This document shows, one piece after another, positions 43,595 to 53,398 of a stretch of 64,000 bases of DNA. Under the pieces are notes generated by a model that worked only from the letters and a program-made list of their open reading frames with translations, was not told where the DNA came from and made no database searches. Position 1 is the stretch's first letter; each line of letters opens with the position of its first letter. A program made the position numbers and the translations under genes. This DNA is from Jiulongibacter sediminis (GTDB taxonomy: Bacteria; Bacteroidota; Bacteroidia; Cytophagales; Spirosomataceae). The DNA is taken from the NCBI RefSeq assembly GCF_001306455.1, contig NZ_LGTQ01000009.1:186001-250000 (forward strand). The letters run 5' to 3'.

Positions 43595-44155
43595 ATGATT
43601 ATCAAAATTGCAGATTCAGAAAACGAGCTGGAAAGGGTGATGAAGTTACGGTATGAGGTCAATACGCTTGAGCTTCAAAAAGACTTTCTTCCCAAAGGTT
43701 TTGAGCCTAAAGACCGTCATGCTGTTCAGTTGCTGGCCAGCCAAAATGAGCAATTGCTGGGTTGCCTGAGATATCGGATGCCGGATTCTTCTGATGATTT
43801 GACAGAGGAGTGGGGAATTCGGCACAACCTAAAAATTGCCATTACAGATCGCCTTGCTGTTTTACCGAAGTACAGGAATAGTCGGGTGGCCTATTTACTG
43901 ATGTTGGCTGTTTATAAACAGGCACTGCTTTCTGATGCCAAACTGGCCCTGATTGAAACAGAAGAGCATTTATTGAAGATGTACCGTCGTTTGGGCTTTA
44001 TGCCATATCGTGAGAAGCAATATGCGTTTGGTAAGCGGTTTCAATTGTTTATTAATCCATGGGATGTGAAGCGATTGACAGAACTGAACAGTCCCTTTGC
44101 ATCCGTTTATGAAAAGTATATGCAAGAGCTTAAGGACTTTGCACAAGTGGCTTAG
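43595..44155 (+). CDS. GNAT-fold acyltransferase (autoinducer-synthase/FeeM-like)
   Basis: The 186-residue protein has a GNAT fold with an autoinducer-synthase-like N-terminus (VMKLRYEVNTLEL), a central TDRLAVLPKYRNSRVAYLL motif placed like the conserved ExSRxAV stretch of LuxI and FeeM, and MYRRLGFMPY near the C-terminus. This suggests N-acylation of an amine with a fatty acyl carrier. With the neighbouring oxidase it could make a modified fatty acyl signal. The acyl donor and acceptor are unknown. Confidence 0.65.
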   Translation: MIIKIADSENELERVMKLRYEVNTLELQKDFLPKGFEPKDRHAVQLLASQNEQLLGCLRYRMPDSSDDLTEEWGIRHNLKIAITDRLAVLPKYRNSRVAYLLMLAVYKQALLSDAKLALIETEEHLLKMYRRLGFMPYREKQYAFGKRFQLFINPWDVKRLTELNSPFASVYEKYMQELKDFAQVA

Positions 44156-44161
44156 CGGAAG

Positions 44162-44181
44162 AATACCCCAAACGGGGTATT
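44162..44181. promoter_or_regulatory. Perfect inverted repeat upstream of the LytTR gene
   Basis: AATACCCC-AAAC-GGGGTATT has 8-bp perfect arms and lies 96 bp before the LytTR start. A further GTATGGGGC follows at 44191. There is no T run, so it is more likely an operator or mRNA structure than a terminator. Confidence 0.5.
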
Positions 44182-44277
44182 GGATTGGCGTATGGGGCAC
44201 CATATCTTTGAAATTCGCTACTGAGTGAGTCTTTCCCTCTGCTGAATCACAAGTCTTTTCAATAATCCATATAAACC

Positions 44278-44574
44278 ATGAAACTGTCAGAAATCAATAA
44301 TCCTGAAGAAATTGTCTTCCTCAAAGGGGTGGTAAACTACACCGAGTTATACCTCGACAACGGGACAGTCGAAGTTTCCTGTACCACCTTAAAGCGGTAT
44401 GAAGAGAAGCTTTCTGGTTTTCTCAGAGTGAGTAAGTCGCATTTGGTGAACCCCAAAAAGATTGTCAATGTAGCAACATTAGCTGGTCAGCGTTATGTTG
44501 AACTTAGAAGTGGAAACCGTGTTCCGGTAAGTCGACGAAAGAAGTCGATCATAAAAACGGCTCTTGGCATATAA
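44278..44574 (+). CDS. Stand-alone LytTR DNA-binding regulator
   Basis: The 98-residue protein is a single LytTR domain (IVFLKGVVNYTELYLDNG, FLRVSKSHLVNPKKI, RVPVSRRKKS) without a receiver domain. LytTR proteins bind direct repeats about 21 bp apart. It is probably controlled by its own expression or by a partner, and may regulate the signal-synthesis genes just upstream. Confidence 0.88.
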   Translation: MKLSEINNPEEIVFLKGVVNYTELYLDNGTVEVSCTTLKRYEEKLSGFLRVSKSHLVNPKKIVNVATLAGQRYVELRSGNRVPVSRRKKSIIKTALGI

Positions 44575-44584
44575 GAATCGCCTG

Positions 44585-45799
44585 TTAATCAATTATCTCA
44601 GTGTTTATTTGAGTTGTGGTAATCAAAGTTCTGTGCACCGGACATTTTGAAGCGATTTCCTTAAGTCTTTCACGTTGCGAAGCATCCAAATCACCGACAA
44701 GCTTCAGTTTTTTCTCAATAACATCAATCTTTTCATTTCGATCAGACTTCAAATCTTCCACATGCTTTCTGCTGTGACTCAAATAAACATAGACCTCCTC
44801 TAGAGGCCACTTTTTGCGTTCTGCGTAGAGTTTGAGGGTCATGGCCGTGCAGGCTGCGAGAGCTGAGTTGAGTAGTTCATATGGGCTTGGCCCAAAATCA
44901 TCACCTCCCACACTTGCGGGTTCGTCAGCGATGATGGTATGTTTGGCGGTTTGAATGGTGGTGGTAAAATGATCCTCTTCCAGATCAAGATGGCCAACCA
45001 CCTGCTCACCATACGTATCAATGACCTTCAGGGGTTTTGCGGGCAAAAATTTATCAACCCACGTACCGATCATTTTACCCGAGTAAACAGAGTCTTCTTT
45101 TTTGCTGAGCAAATGATCAGCACCATCCAGCGAAATGAAGCTTTTGGGGTGGTAAGCATGATTGTAAATTTCTCTGGCGTTTTCAATGCTCACAATCTTA
45201 TCCTGAGGAGAGTGTAAGATCAAAATTGGTTTACGCATTTCTTTCAAAGTTGACTTCACCGATTGGCGGTCAAGCTCCTCAAGAAATTTGGCGTCAATGG
45301 TGAAAGGTCTGCCTCCAATATTAATTCTTGTTTCCTGTTTATGGGTAAGTTCTTCGCGAGCTGTTTCAAAAAGATGTTCAACGTGACTGGTCTCTGCCGG
45401 AGCACCAATGGTAGCTATTGCTTTTATATTTTCAAGTTTTTGCCCGGCTATAATGACCGCTGCACCTCCAAGTGAATGGCCAACCAGTAAGCTGGGAGCC
45501 TGAAAGTGCTTTTCCATATAGGCTGATACATCGATGAGATCCTGAACATTTGCAGAAAAGTGGCTGTCTTTAAACTCGCCCTCGCTTTGCCCCAGGCCAG
45601 TAAAGTCAAACCGAATAACCCCGAAACCATAATTAGCGAGCTCTCTGCTGATATTTCTGACCGCACTCAGGTCGCTGGAGCAGGTGAAACAATGAGCAAA
45701 AATGGCATATCGCCAAGGTCTTTCATTGGCTGGTAACTCCAAAGAAGCCTTTAATTCAATACCCTTGGAGTTGACAATTGTAAGGTGGTTTGATTTCAT
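44585..45799 (-). CDS. Bifunctional alpha/beta hydrolase-OsmC fusion
   Basis: Residues 1-245 are an alpha/beta hydrolase with nucleophile S109 in GHSLGGA, an HCFTCSSD loop and a catalytic His near HLLSKKED. Residues about 265-400 are an OsmC/Ohr-type peroxide reductase domain with both redox cysteines (SALAACTAM and KCPVHRTL). The fusion occurs in many bacteria; it may hydrolyse and detoxify oxidised lipids or organic hydroperoxides (inference). Cytoplasmic, convergent with the LytTR gene. Confidence 0.9.
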   Translation of the reverse strand: MKSNHLTIVNSKGIELKASLELPANERPWRYAIFAHCFTCSSDLSAVRNISRELANYGFGVIRFDFTGLGQSEGEFKDSHFSANVQDLIDVSAYMEKHFQAPSLLVGHSLGGAAVIIAGQKLENIKAIATIGAPAETSHVEHLFETAREELTHKQETRINIGGRPFTIDAKFLEELDRQSVKSTLKEMRKPILILHSPQDKIVSIENAREIYNHAYHPKSFISLDGADHLLSKKEDSVYSGKMIGTWVDKFLPAKPLKVIDTYGEQVVGHLDLEEDHFTTTIQTAKHTIIADEPASVGGDDFGPSPYELLNSALAACTAMTLKLYAERKKWPLEEVYVYLSHSRKHVEDLKSDRNEKIDVIEKKLKLVGDLDASQRERLKEIASKCPVHRTLITTTQINTEIID

Positions 45800-46010
45800 G
45801 GATTGATGAGGTTTTATTGTGAATGTACGATTTCTTTTCTTTACGGGTTCTCTTTGAACATTTGGTGACTGGTACCCTTTCCTCCCGATTCAAAAGGCTT
45901 CATTGTATAAAACTGTCAGAAAAGAATGAAGTTCTGACGTTTTGACTTCTCACACTTTGTTTCAATTGAATTGTCACTTAAATTGCTGACTTACTTCAAA
46001 TCAATAAACA

Positions 46011-48431
46011 ATGACCAGAACTTTCTTTTGGGCTGTAGAGAATAAGTCAACAGCCAACAGAAAGGGTGTTTACCCTAAAATTATCGCTCTACTGAGCCTT
46101 TTACCTGTCTTTACATCCTTTATTGCAACTGCCCAGCTCCAATCAAACCGCGTTTTTGAACAGCTTGGAACCGAGCTACCTACTCCTAATACCTACAGAA
46201 CTGGCTCTGGTGCTCCGGGGAGAGACTATTTTCAGCAAAAAGCGGATTACTCAATTAAAGTAGAACTAGACGATGTTAACCAACGAATTATTGGTGAGGA
46301 GGTTGTGACCTATTACAACTATTCACCTGATCCCCTTAGTTATATCTGGGTGCAGTTGGATATGAATATGTTCAAAGACAATTCTATCAATGCACTTTCT
46401 AAAACAGGAGGAATTGATGAAAAGATGACCTCTGGGCAATTGTCCGGTCTTCAGTCGGCAAACTCAGTTTATGGAGATGTGGATAATAGTCGCGAGCGAG
46501 GTTATGATATTAAGTATGTCAAAAATATGGCTGGTCGTGATTTAAAGCATACCATAAACAGCACCATGATGCGTATCGATTTGCCTGAGCCATTGACCAC
46601 GAATCAATCGGTTCAGTTTCAAATAGCCTGGAGCTATAATATGGCTGATTATTACGGCCGTTCGGGCTATGAATATTTTGAGGAAGATGGCAACTATAAT
46701 TATTTCGTAGCCCATTGGTTCCCAAGAATGTGCGTGTATGACGATGTCAACGGCTGGCAAAATAAGCAGTTTGTTGGAAATGGAGAGTTTGCATTGGTTT
46801 TTGGAGATTATGAGGTGGAAATCACAGTGCCCGATGATCACGTTGTAGTAGCCACCGGCGAATGCCAAAACTGGGACAAGGTTCTGACCCGAACTCAGAA
46901 AAAAAGACTGGATGAAGCTTCAAAAGCCACAGATCCGGTATTGATCGTTACTCAGGAAGAGGCTATTGAGAACTCCAAAACCAAGTCGGACAAAAAGCAA
47001 ACATGGAAGTACAAGGCCAGCAATGTTCGTGATTTTGCCTTTGCCTCATCAAGAAGATTTATCTGGGATGCAATGCAAACCGATGTTTATGGAAACGGCC
47101 GTAAAATCTGGAGTATGTCTGTCTACCCTAAAGAGGGAAATCCGCTGTGGGGACAGTATAGCACTAAAGTGGTAGAGCATACGCTTAAAACCTATGGTAA
47201 ATCAACCATCGAATATCCTTATCCGGTAGCGATAAGCTGCCATGCTACTCCCCGCGGAGGCATGGAATACCCAATGATCAGTTTTAATGGCGGTCGCCCT
47301 GAGGCAGACGGGACCTATTCAGAAAACGTTAAAAGAGGCATGATTGGAGTGATAATCCATGAAGTTGGTCATAACTTCTTCCCGATGATCATCAACTCAG
47401 ATGAACGCCAATGGACATGGATGGATGAAGGACTGAACAGTTTCTGCCAGTATCTTTCTGAGCAGGAGTGGAGCCGCGATTTTCCTAGCCGCCGTGGTGA
47501 GCCTAAGAATATTGTTTCATACATGCGATCTGACCCCAGTCAGATGCAGCCTATTATGACAAACTCTGAACAGGTGATTCAGTTTGGAAATAACGCCTAT
47601 GGTAAACCGGCAACGGCACTGAATATTTTGAGAGAAACGGTAATGGGTCGTGAGCTTTTTGATTATGCTTTTAAAGAGTATGCAAAAAGATGGGCCTTCA
47701 AGCACCCGAAACCTGCAGATTTCTTCCGTACGATGGAAGACGCCAGCGGTGTAGATCTTGATTGGTTCTGGAGAGGCTGGTTTTATACTACCGAGGCTGT
47801 AGATCAGGATCTGGCGGAAGTGGAATGGTTCTCACTGGATACCCAAAACCCTGAAATTGTTAAGGCAGAAGGCCGTGCTGAGCACGAAAAAGACACCGAG
47901 ACCATAGCCAACATCAGAAACAGAACGGATATTCCGCAAACGGTGGAAGAAGCCGATGAGAAGTATCGTGACTTTTATTCTTCTTATGATCCATACGAGG
48001 TGACTCCGCAGGATAAGCAACGTTATGAGGCCTATCTCAAAACCCTTTCTGAAGATGAACGCAAACTCGTGGAAAGCGGAATGAACTACTATGCCTTGAA
48101 AGTCAAAAACAAAGGAGGGCTGGTGATGCCATTAATCGTGAAAATGGAATTTGAGGATGGCACTGAAGAAGTTGTTCGTTTCCCGGCAGAAATCTGGAGA
48201 AAGAATAATATTGAAATCACCAAGACGATTCCGACAAAGAAAAGAGTGAAGAAGTTTGTTTTAGATCCGTATCAGGAGATTGCTGACATTGATGATTCGA
48301 ATAACGCTTTCCCGAGAGAGCCGGAGAAACCAACACGTTTCCAACTCTATAAGTCATCGTCAAGAGCTTCTACAAACCCAATGCAGGAAGCCCGTCAAAA
48401 CGGAGCAGCTGCTACTCAAGGGGCAGATTAA
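46011..48431 (+). CDS. M1-family metallopeptidase, exported
   Basis: An 806-residue protein with an N-terminal signal (about 1-42). The gluzincin site H450-EVG-H454 with E473 is intact (HEVGHNFFPM, WMDEGLNSF), and the upstream GGMEYPM corresponds to the GAMEN exopeptidase motif. M1 enzymes remove N-terminal amino acids from peptides; a periplasmic or outer-membrane role in peptide uptake is likely. A strong terminator follows. Confidence 0.92.
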   Translation: MTRTFFWAVENKSTANRKGVYPKIIALLSLLPVFTSFIATAQLQSNRVFEQLGTELPTPNTYRTGSGAPGRDYFQQKADYSIKVELDDVNQRIIGEEVVTYYNYSPDPLSYIWVQLDMNMFKDNSINALSKTGGIDEKMTSGQLSGLQSANSVYGDVDNSRERGYDIKYVKNMAGRDLKHTINSTMMRIDLPEPLTTNQSVQFQIAWSYNMADYYGRSGYEYFEEDGNYNYFVAHWFPRMCVYDDVNGWQNKQFVGNGEFALVFGDYEVEITVPDDHVVVATGECQNWDKVLTRTQKKRLDEASKATDPVLIVTQEEAIENSKTKSDKKQTWKYKASNVRDFAFASSRRFIWDAMQTDVYGNGRKIWSMSVYPKEGNPLWGQYSTKVVEHTLKTYGKSTIEYPYPVAISCHATPRGGMEYPMISFNGGRPEADGTYSENVKRGMIGVIIHEVGHNFFPMIINSDERQWTWMDEGLNSFCQYLSEQEWSRDFPSRRGEPKNIVSYMRSDPSQMQPIMTNSEQVIQFGNNAYGKPATALNILRETVMGRELFDYAFKEYAKRWAFKHPKPADFFRTMEDASGVDLDWFWRGWFYTTEAVDQDLAEVEWFSLDTQNPEIVKAEGRAEHEKDTETIANIRNRTDIPQTVEEADEKYRDFYSSYDPYEVTPQDKQRYEAYLKTLSEDERKLVESGMNYYALKVKNKGGLVMPLIVKMEFEDGTEEVVRFPAEIWRKNNIEITKTIPTKKRVKKFVLDPYQEIADIDDSNNAFPREPEKPTRFQLYKSSSRASTNPMQEARQNGAAATQGAD

Positions 48432-48454
48432 GAAATTAGAAATTTTGTAAAGAG

Positions 48455-48483
48455 AGCATGGCTTAACCGGCCATGCTTTTTTT
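48455..48483 (+). terminator. Rho-independent terminator
   Basis: AGCATGGC (48455-48462) pairs with GCCATGCT (48470-48477) around a 7-nt loop, followed by seven T residues. It ends the M1 peptidase transcript and meets the convergent gene. Confidence 0.9.
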
Positions 48484-49963
48484 ATGGGCATCCGCCAATT
48501 TCGGTTTCGAAAACGGTGCCTGGCGTGATGAGTGTTCCAAACCCATTTCCATTTGGTTCAATAAGGATAGAGTTTGAACGAAGAAATACGTGCCCTCCAG
48601 GAGAATCAAAAGTTGAACCAGAAACTTTTATAAGGGTTTCGGCTGTCCGACTAATACTTTCATTATAGGTCGAGGCATTCAGTTCTATAACATCAGGGCA
48701 GGCGTCCCCAAGTTTTATTAGCCAAAAGTCTTTCCCGCCATAATTGCCTGTAAGGTTTCCATCAGAGGAGTTGGAATATCCACCAACTAAAATGTCACCA
48801 GTATTCGTCTTTATGATAGATGAAGCGATATCAGACCCTGAACCACCAAATACAAGTTCGTTTATTGGGCTACCAAAAAGCACTTCTGTAGAATAAATAT
48901 TTGGAACTATGGGGTCAGAATTGTTCATAAAAGTGCTATCGGAATATGTAGTACCTAGAATTACAGTTTTTTCATTCTGAAAGTCAAAGAACATATCAGC
49001 CGCATATTCCAGGCTATCTCCACCAAATAAGTTATTCAGGTCTCCGGAAGGGTTGAGGTCCATGTTGGTAGAATAAAGCCAAATGTCTGAAGTACCGTTG
49101 AGTGAACCAGCACCTGTATTGTTTGAGTATGTTGTTGATAGGACTATCAGGAAGCTACCAAAAAGACTTTGTCCTATTATTAAGCTTCCGGCCTCTTCAT
49201 TGGCACTCCCTCCGATAAGTTTTGTTGATATTTCGGAACCAGTAGCATTGATTTTTAATAAGAATAAATCATTGCCGCCATTAGAAACAATTCCGTTAAC
49301 TGAAGGAGAGTCACTCGTGCCTAAAACATAATAGAAGCCATTTTGCTCTAAAATGTCGGATGGGACTTCCTCACCACTGCCCCCAAATGTATTATCCCAT
49401 ATTATTGTACCATTATTACTATTAAGGTTTACAACTCTAAGGTCTAGTCCGGTGGTGGGGCTAGTTTCACTACTTAAAAAAAGGATTGTTCCAGAGCTTG
49501 TTTCAATTATTTGACCCGTTTTGGTAGGATTTCCGTCATAGCTTTTCAGTATATTTTGAGAACCGTTCGAGTTTAATTTTATGAGCCAGGTTCCTGTTTT
49601 ATCAAAATCAAAGTTAGTTGAACCTGATTTGCAAAGCACGGCAACTCCTCCCGAGGATAAAGCTGTTAATCCAATAATACTGTCATTGGCTGAACCTCCA
49701 TAGTTTTTTGTCCATGCCAAAGAGCCATTCGAATTAACTTTTGCAATAAAAATATCAGAACCGCCATTATTTCCCGGGACATCATTGGAGTTCGAAAATG
49801 TTGTACCGGCTATATATATTTCGCCGAGGCTATTTTGGCTTATTTTTAGGTCGAAGTCATCCCCACTGCCACCAATATTTTTCTGCCATTGCAGGGCGGG
49901 CGTCTGCGAGAGAGCACTCAAAGTTCTCACCACCAGTAGCAAGGTTATTATTATTCTAAGCAC
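48482..49963 (-). CDS. Secreted repeat (propeller-like) protein
   Basis: A 493-residue exported protein (signal 1-20). It consists of repeats of about 45-50 residues with GGSGDDF/GGSANDS, G-x-I-x-V-A-G-T and D-x-F-L-x-K motifs, as in beta-propeller-like secreted proteins of Bacteroidota. The C-terminal about 75 residues (ACPDVIELNASTYN; then GHVFLRSNSILIEPNGN) resemble a 3-coathanger-type stack domain. It could be an adhesin or substrate-binding surface protein; no catalytic site seen. Confidence 0.6.
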   Translation of the reverse strand: MLRIIITLLLVVRTLSALSQTPALQWQKNIGGSGDDFDLKISQNSLGEIYIAGTTFSNSNDVPGNNGGSDIFIAKVNSNGSLAWTKNYGGSANDSIIGLTALSSGGVAVLCKSGSTNFDFDKTGTWLIKLNSNGSQNILKSYDGNPTKTGQIIETSSGTILFLSSETSPTTGLDLRVVNLNSNNGTIIWDNTFGGSGEEVPSDILEQNGFYYVLGTSDSPSVNGIVSNGGNDLFLLKINATGSEISTKLIGGSANEEAGSLIIGQSLFGSFLIVLSTTYSNNTGAGSLNGTSDIWLYSTNMDLNPSGDLNNLFGGDSLEYAADMFFDFQNEKTVILGTTYSDSTFMNNSDPIVPNIYSTEVLFGSPINELVFGGSGSDIASSIIKTNTGDILVGGYSNSSDGNLTGNYGGKDFWLIKLGDACPDVIELNASTYNESISRTAETLIKVSGSTFDSPGGHVFLRSNSILIEPNGNGFGTLITPGTVFETEIGGCP

Positions 49964-50023
49964 GATTCTATTTGAGTTACCTTTACAAAACTCAGGAATT
50001 TCACTGAAAGTATATGTCTTATC

Positions 50024-52042
50024 CTAAAATTTATACCTGATTTGTAGTTTTAAATCACTCCGGTGTGGAGCTTCTATTTCATTATATCCACTGCTTATGG
50101 TTTCTGTATTAAGAAGTGAAGTTCTTGCTATACGAAACCATAAATCAATATTTCTGTTAACACTATATCTGCTGACCAAATAGAGACGAGTTCCTGTTCC
50201 AAAATAGGCCGGAAAAGAAACGGTATATAAAACGTCATTCTCGTAGGCGTAAATTCTGGAGTTATAGTCGTCGGTCTTGAAAAGAGCAATCCGTGTTTTG
50301 AGCTGGAGTTGGCCCACGGCACCTTCTATATCCTGAATAAGAGCAAATCCGTTTGAACGTGTCAGGCCATAGTAGAGAAATGAATTGTATTGAAGTCTTG
50401 TTTGCGATTTGAAGTTTTTACCAAGGCCTGTTTCAAAATGGGCTAAAAGGTTTTGTCGATAACTGTCTGTTAAATAGTCTGTTGTGGTTTCGTTATTCGG
50501 AGAGTTTCTCTGTTTGCGTTCTCTATGATATTGCGTGTAAAATATCCATTTTTTTGTTGGTTTGAGAGTAAACCTCAACAGATAATCGTCTCCATCAGAT
50601 GGTGCATCCACCAAATATCTAAGCCATGGGAATTTGTATTTATCATAGAAGGCTGAGAATGTAATTCCTCTCTTCGGACTGTATTTCAGACCCGTGTACA
50701 TTCCTTTTTCGTTAATATTTCGACTGGCTTCGCCAAAGGCATTGGCATAGAAACTATGGAAATCGCGATCATAATTTCTCAGATTCAGAGCCCATTCTAA
50801 TTGAGGGCTCAAAGAAGCCACAAAGCCACCAACCGCCCCGATACCACCACTTGATGAGCGGGCAGCTTCACCAAAGAAGTTGAAGTTTTGCCAGCTATAG
50901 CTAAAGTTTGGACCCGCAACAATGTTTTGGGTTCCTTTGAATTCGTGAAGAGCATATTCACGAGGATTTCTCTCAATTTGGTTTCCAAATGTGGTATTCA
51001 AAACCGTAAAACCAATATGCCCGCCATTCAGTCTGAATTTGGCATTGAGCCCGTAGTTTTGCTCAGGAAGAACCCCTTTTTTTGCTATTTCTGCCTCTGT
51101 TCGGTGTAAACCGGCGATGAGTATGGAGCTGAAAACATCTTCCCGCTCTTCTACACTTGTATTAAGACTGGCGTCTCTTTTAGTGTAAGAAGCAAAACCG
51201 GTGAGCTGAATTTGACCAAAGTCATAGCTGGCTGCTGCACCGCGTAAAAAGCCGCCTTCGAGCACGGAGTTATGTGGCCGTATGCCCAAATCACTTCTGC
51301 GAGTGGTATAAATCGGTTCTCCACCTTTGCCCGCAGCATACCCACCAGAAAGTATTAAACCCTGACCAAACTGTAACTGGTAATCACCCAGAATCATATT
51401 TCGCAGTTTGCCTTTGTTCTGAAGCTGAAAATGGAAAGTCGTATAGTCTGCCAGGTTGGGCTCTCCCTGATCTTTTTCCATAATAAAACCCAGGCTAAAA
51501 TCTTTGGGATGCTGCAGCCGATAGCGAGCATAAATCTTTTGAGGACTACCGAGAAAAATACTATCCGTGTACCCGCGGGCTTTCTCCAGGGTTTGTTCTG
51601 CTCTTATAACAAAGAAGTGATCGGTAGCCCTACGGTAAATTCCTTTTATGTCATTGCTCTGCAATTTTTGAATTATTCTTACGAAAGGAAGCAGGTTTTT
51701 AATGGTCTCCTGATCAAAATTCTCAACACTTTGCAATTCGTAAAGGCTTAATAAATTTCCGTATTTGGTTCTATGCTGAAGCAGACTTTGGATTTGAATT
51801 TCAGATAGAACATAAAGGCTTCTGAGTTCTCCGGCATCAGCCTTATTTATATCTAGAGGGTTGAGGTAAAATTGAAGTATGGCTTCATATAAATCCTCGT
51901 AATTGGCATCTTCCTGCTGTGTGGCAGCCAGTTTTTGAATAAATTCATCCAGTTCAATTACAGGCTGGGGGACCTCTTGAGCGTAAATTTTGCTCAAAAG
52001 GAAGAAAGCGAGCAGGGGTATGTAATGCCTAAGCTTTCTCAT
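50024..52042 (-). CDS. Outer-membrane barrel with N-terminal helix-hairpin-helix repeats
   Basis: The ATG at 52042 fits a signal peptide (MRKLRHYIPLLAFFLLSKIY) and makes an ATGA overlap with the upstream gene. After it, residues about 45-125 carry ComEA-like helix-hairpin-helix motifs (PLDINKADAGELRSLYVLSE, YGNLLSLYELQSVENFDQET), and the rest is a large barrel-type domain rich in Tyr/Phe/Arg ending LKLQIRYKF. HhH motifs bind DNA backbone, so a link to DNA uptake is possible but unproven. Coupled to the PorV-like gene. Confidence 0.65.
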   Translation of the reverse strand: MRKLRHYIPLLAFFLLSKIYAQEVPQPVIELDEFIQKLAATQQEDANYEDLYEAILQFYLNPLDINKADAGELRSLYVLSEIQIQSLLQHRTKYGNLLSLYELQSVENFDQETIKNLLPFVRIIQKLQSNDIKGIYRRATDHFFVIRAEQTLEKARGYTDSIFLGSPQKIYARYRLQHPKDFSLGFIMEKDQGEPNLADYTTFHFQLQNKGKLRNMILGDYQLQFGQGLILSGGYAAGKGGEPIYTTRRSDLGIRPHNSVLEGGFLRGAAASYDFGQIQLTGFASYTKRDASLNTSVEEREDVFSSILIAGLHRTEAEIAKKGVLPEQNYGLNAKFRLNGGHIGFTVLNTTFGNQIERNPREYALHEFKGTQNIVAGPNFSYSWQNFNFFGEAARSSSGGIGAVGGFVASLSPQLEWALNLRNYDRDFHSFYANAFGEASRNINEKGMYTGLKYSPKRGITFSAFYDKYKFPWLRYLVDAPSDGDDYLLRFTLKPTKKWIFYTQYHRERKQRNSPNNETTTDYLTDSYRQNLLAHFETGLGKNFKSQTRLQYNSFLYYGLTRSNGFALIQDIEGAVGQLQLKTRIALFKTDDYNSRIYAYENDVLYTVSFPAYFGTGTRLYLVSRYSVNRNIDLWFRIARTSLLNTETISSGYNEIEAPHRSDLKLQIRYKF

Positions 52043-52851
52043 TTCTTCTGCCATCTGAGGTTTAAACTGATATGATGAGAAAGCCCCAGAGCGGGATGGG
52101 TATTGGCGGCATAGTCTATTTGCCATTGTTTATACGCATAGCCTATTCCAAAATGGTTGGTCTTTATCTGAGTATTGATTCCAGTTCTTAGGAACAAGTT
52201 TTCTTTCATAGCATATTCTAAACCAGCTCTGAAGAAAGGTTTATGCTGCAGAGTGTACGCTGTCTCCGCAGAAATGGCCACTTGTTTAATAGGTAAAAAG
52301 GCTAGTCCAAGTCTTAGAGTAGTGGGGAGTTTTTGACCATCAACCAAACGTGCACCTGTGAGATTCTGGGCATGGAAACCCATATTTACTTGACTATGAA
52401 GCTTGGCCATGACACCAAATTCAGTGAGCAAAGTAGCCGAGGATGTAATGTTTTCAGCGTAGGATCCGAGGTAAGATGCTTTAATACCTATTGAAACCAG
52501 ACCGGTATTTTTTGAAACGGCAAGGCCTGCCTTGTTTTCATTATAGAGTCTGTCTCCAAACCGCTCTGCACCGGCGGCGATAGTTAATCCTGACGTTTGA
52601 AACGAGGCCGAAAGAGAAGCAGTTGACAACCCTGCGATGTCAAAACGAGAGTCAAAGGAGCTGTTAACATAGTTTTGTTCTGCAAATGATAATCCAGCCG
52701 GGTTATAAAAGAAAGATAATTCATTGGGTAGTGCAGTCATGGCGTTACCCATCCCCCAGCTACGTGCTCCTACGGGACTCAAAACCGTAGTTTGAGCCAA
52801 AACAGAAAGCGGCAGAAGAAGTATGGATAGTATGATGTTGAGTGGTTTCAA
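52039..52851 (-). CDS. PorV/PorQ-like outer-membrane protein
   Basis: A 270-residue protein with signal peptide (1-19) and a barrel of the FadL-like PorV/PorQ type: GARSWGMGNAMTAL near the start, then NELSFFYNPAGLSFAEQN and repeated amphipathic strands to the end (HISLNLRWQ). PorV/PorQ are type IX secretion-related, but here the partner is the HhH-barrel protein encoded next, so it may be a stand-alone porin of the same fold. No type IX core genes are in the window. Confidence 0.65.
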   Translation of the reverse strand: MKPLNIILSILLLPLSVLAQTTVLSPVGARSWGMGNAMTALPNELSFFYNPAGLSFAEQNYVNSSFDSRFDIAGLSTASLSASFQTSGLTIAAGAERFGDRLYNENKAGLAVSKNTGLVSIGIKASYLGSYAENITSSATLLTEFGVMAKLHSQVNMGFHAQNLTGARLVDGQKLPTTLRLGLAFLPIKQVAISAETAYTLQHKPFFRAGLEYAMKENLFLRTGINTQIKTNHFGIGYAYKQWQIDYAANTHPALGLSHHISLNLRWQKK

Positions 52852-52931
52852 AATGTTGAACTAAAAATAGCAGAACATTTTCAAATTTATAGCCTATCAT
52901 TGTTGTCAATATTCAACTTTAACTAAGCACA

Positions 52932-53396
52932 ATGATAGAAACACTCTATTTTTCAGAATCCATCAAAAACAATATTTTAAAGGGAGCCAGGTGGGCCAAA
53001 TTTCTGGCGATTTTAGGTTTTATAGGTACTGGTTTTATGGTTTTAGCCGCACTGGCTATGTATGGAGCTATGAGTTTTATCGGCTCTGATATTTCCCGTT
53101 TTGATCAAATGAGACCAATGGGGAGCTTTTTCAAATTTATGCCATTACTATATTTGGGGATGGCTGCAGTCTATTTTTTCCTATGCTTTTATCTCTTTCA
53201 GTATGCCACAAAAAGCACGAATGCTGTCATAAATGATGACCAATCAGAAATGGAGTTGGCTTTTACAAATCAGTTTAAAATGTATCGTCTTGTGGGTATA
53301 ACTACCATAGTGACCATAGTTTTATACGCACTTATTGTGATAAGAATGATGACTTTCGCCTCGCAAATGGCAGGATCCAATATTAACTCAATATAG
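52932..53396 (+). CDS. Small membrane protein (DUF5362-like)
   Basis: The 154-residue protein has three or four membrane segments (about 23-50, 70-95, 120-145). The sequence recalls the DUF5362 family (FYLFQYATKS, ELAFTNQFKMYRLVGI). Function unknown. Divergent from the PorV-like gene. Confidence 0.6.
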   Translation: MIETLYFSESIKNNILKGARWAKFLAILGFIGTGFMVLAALAMYGAMSFIGSDISRFDQMRPMGSFFKFMPLLYLGMAAVYFFLCFYLFQYATKSTNAVINDDQSEMELAFTNQFKMYRLVGITTIVTIVLYALIVIRMMTFASQMAGSNINSI

Positions 53397-53398
53397 CC

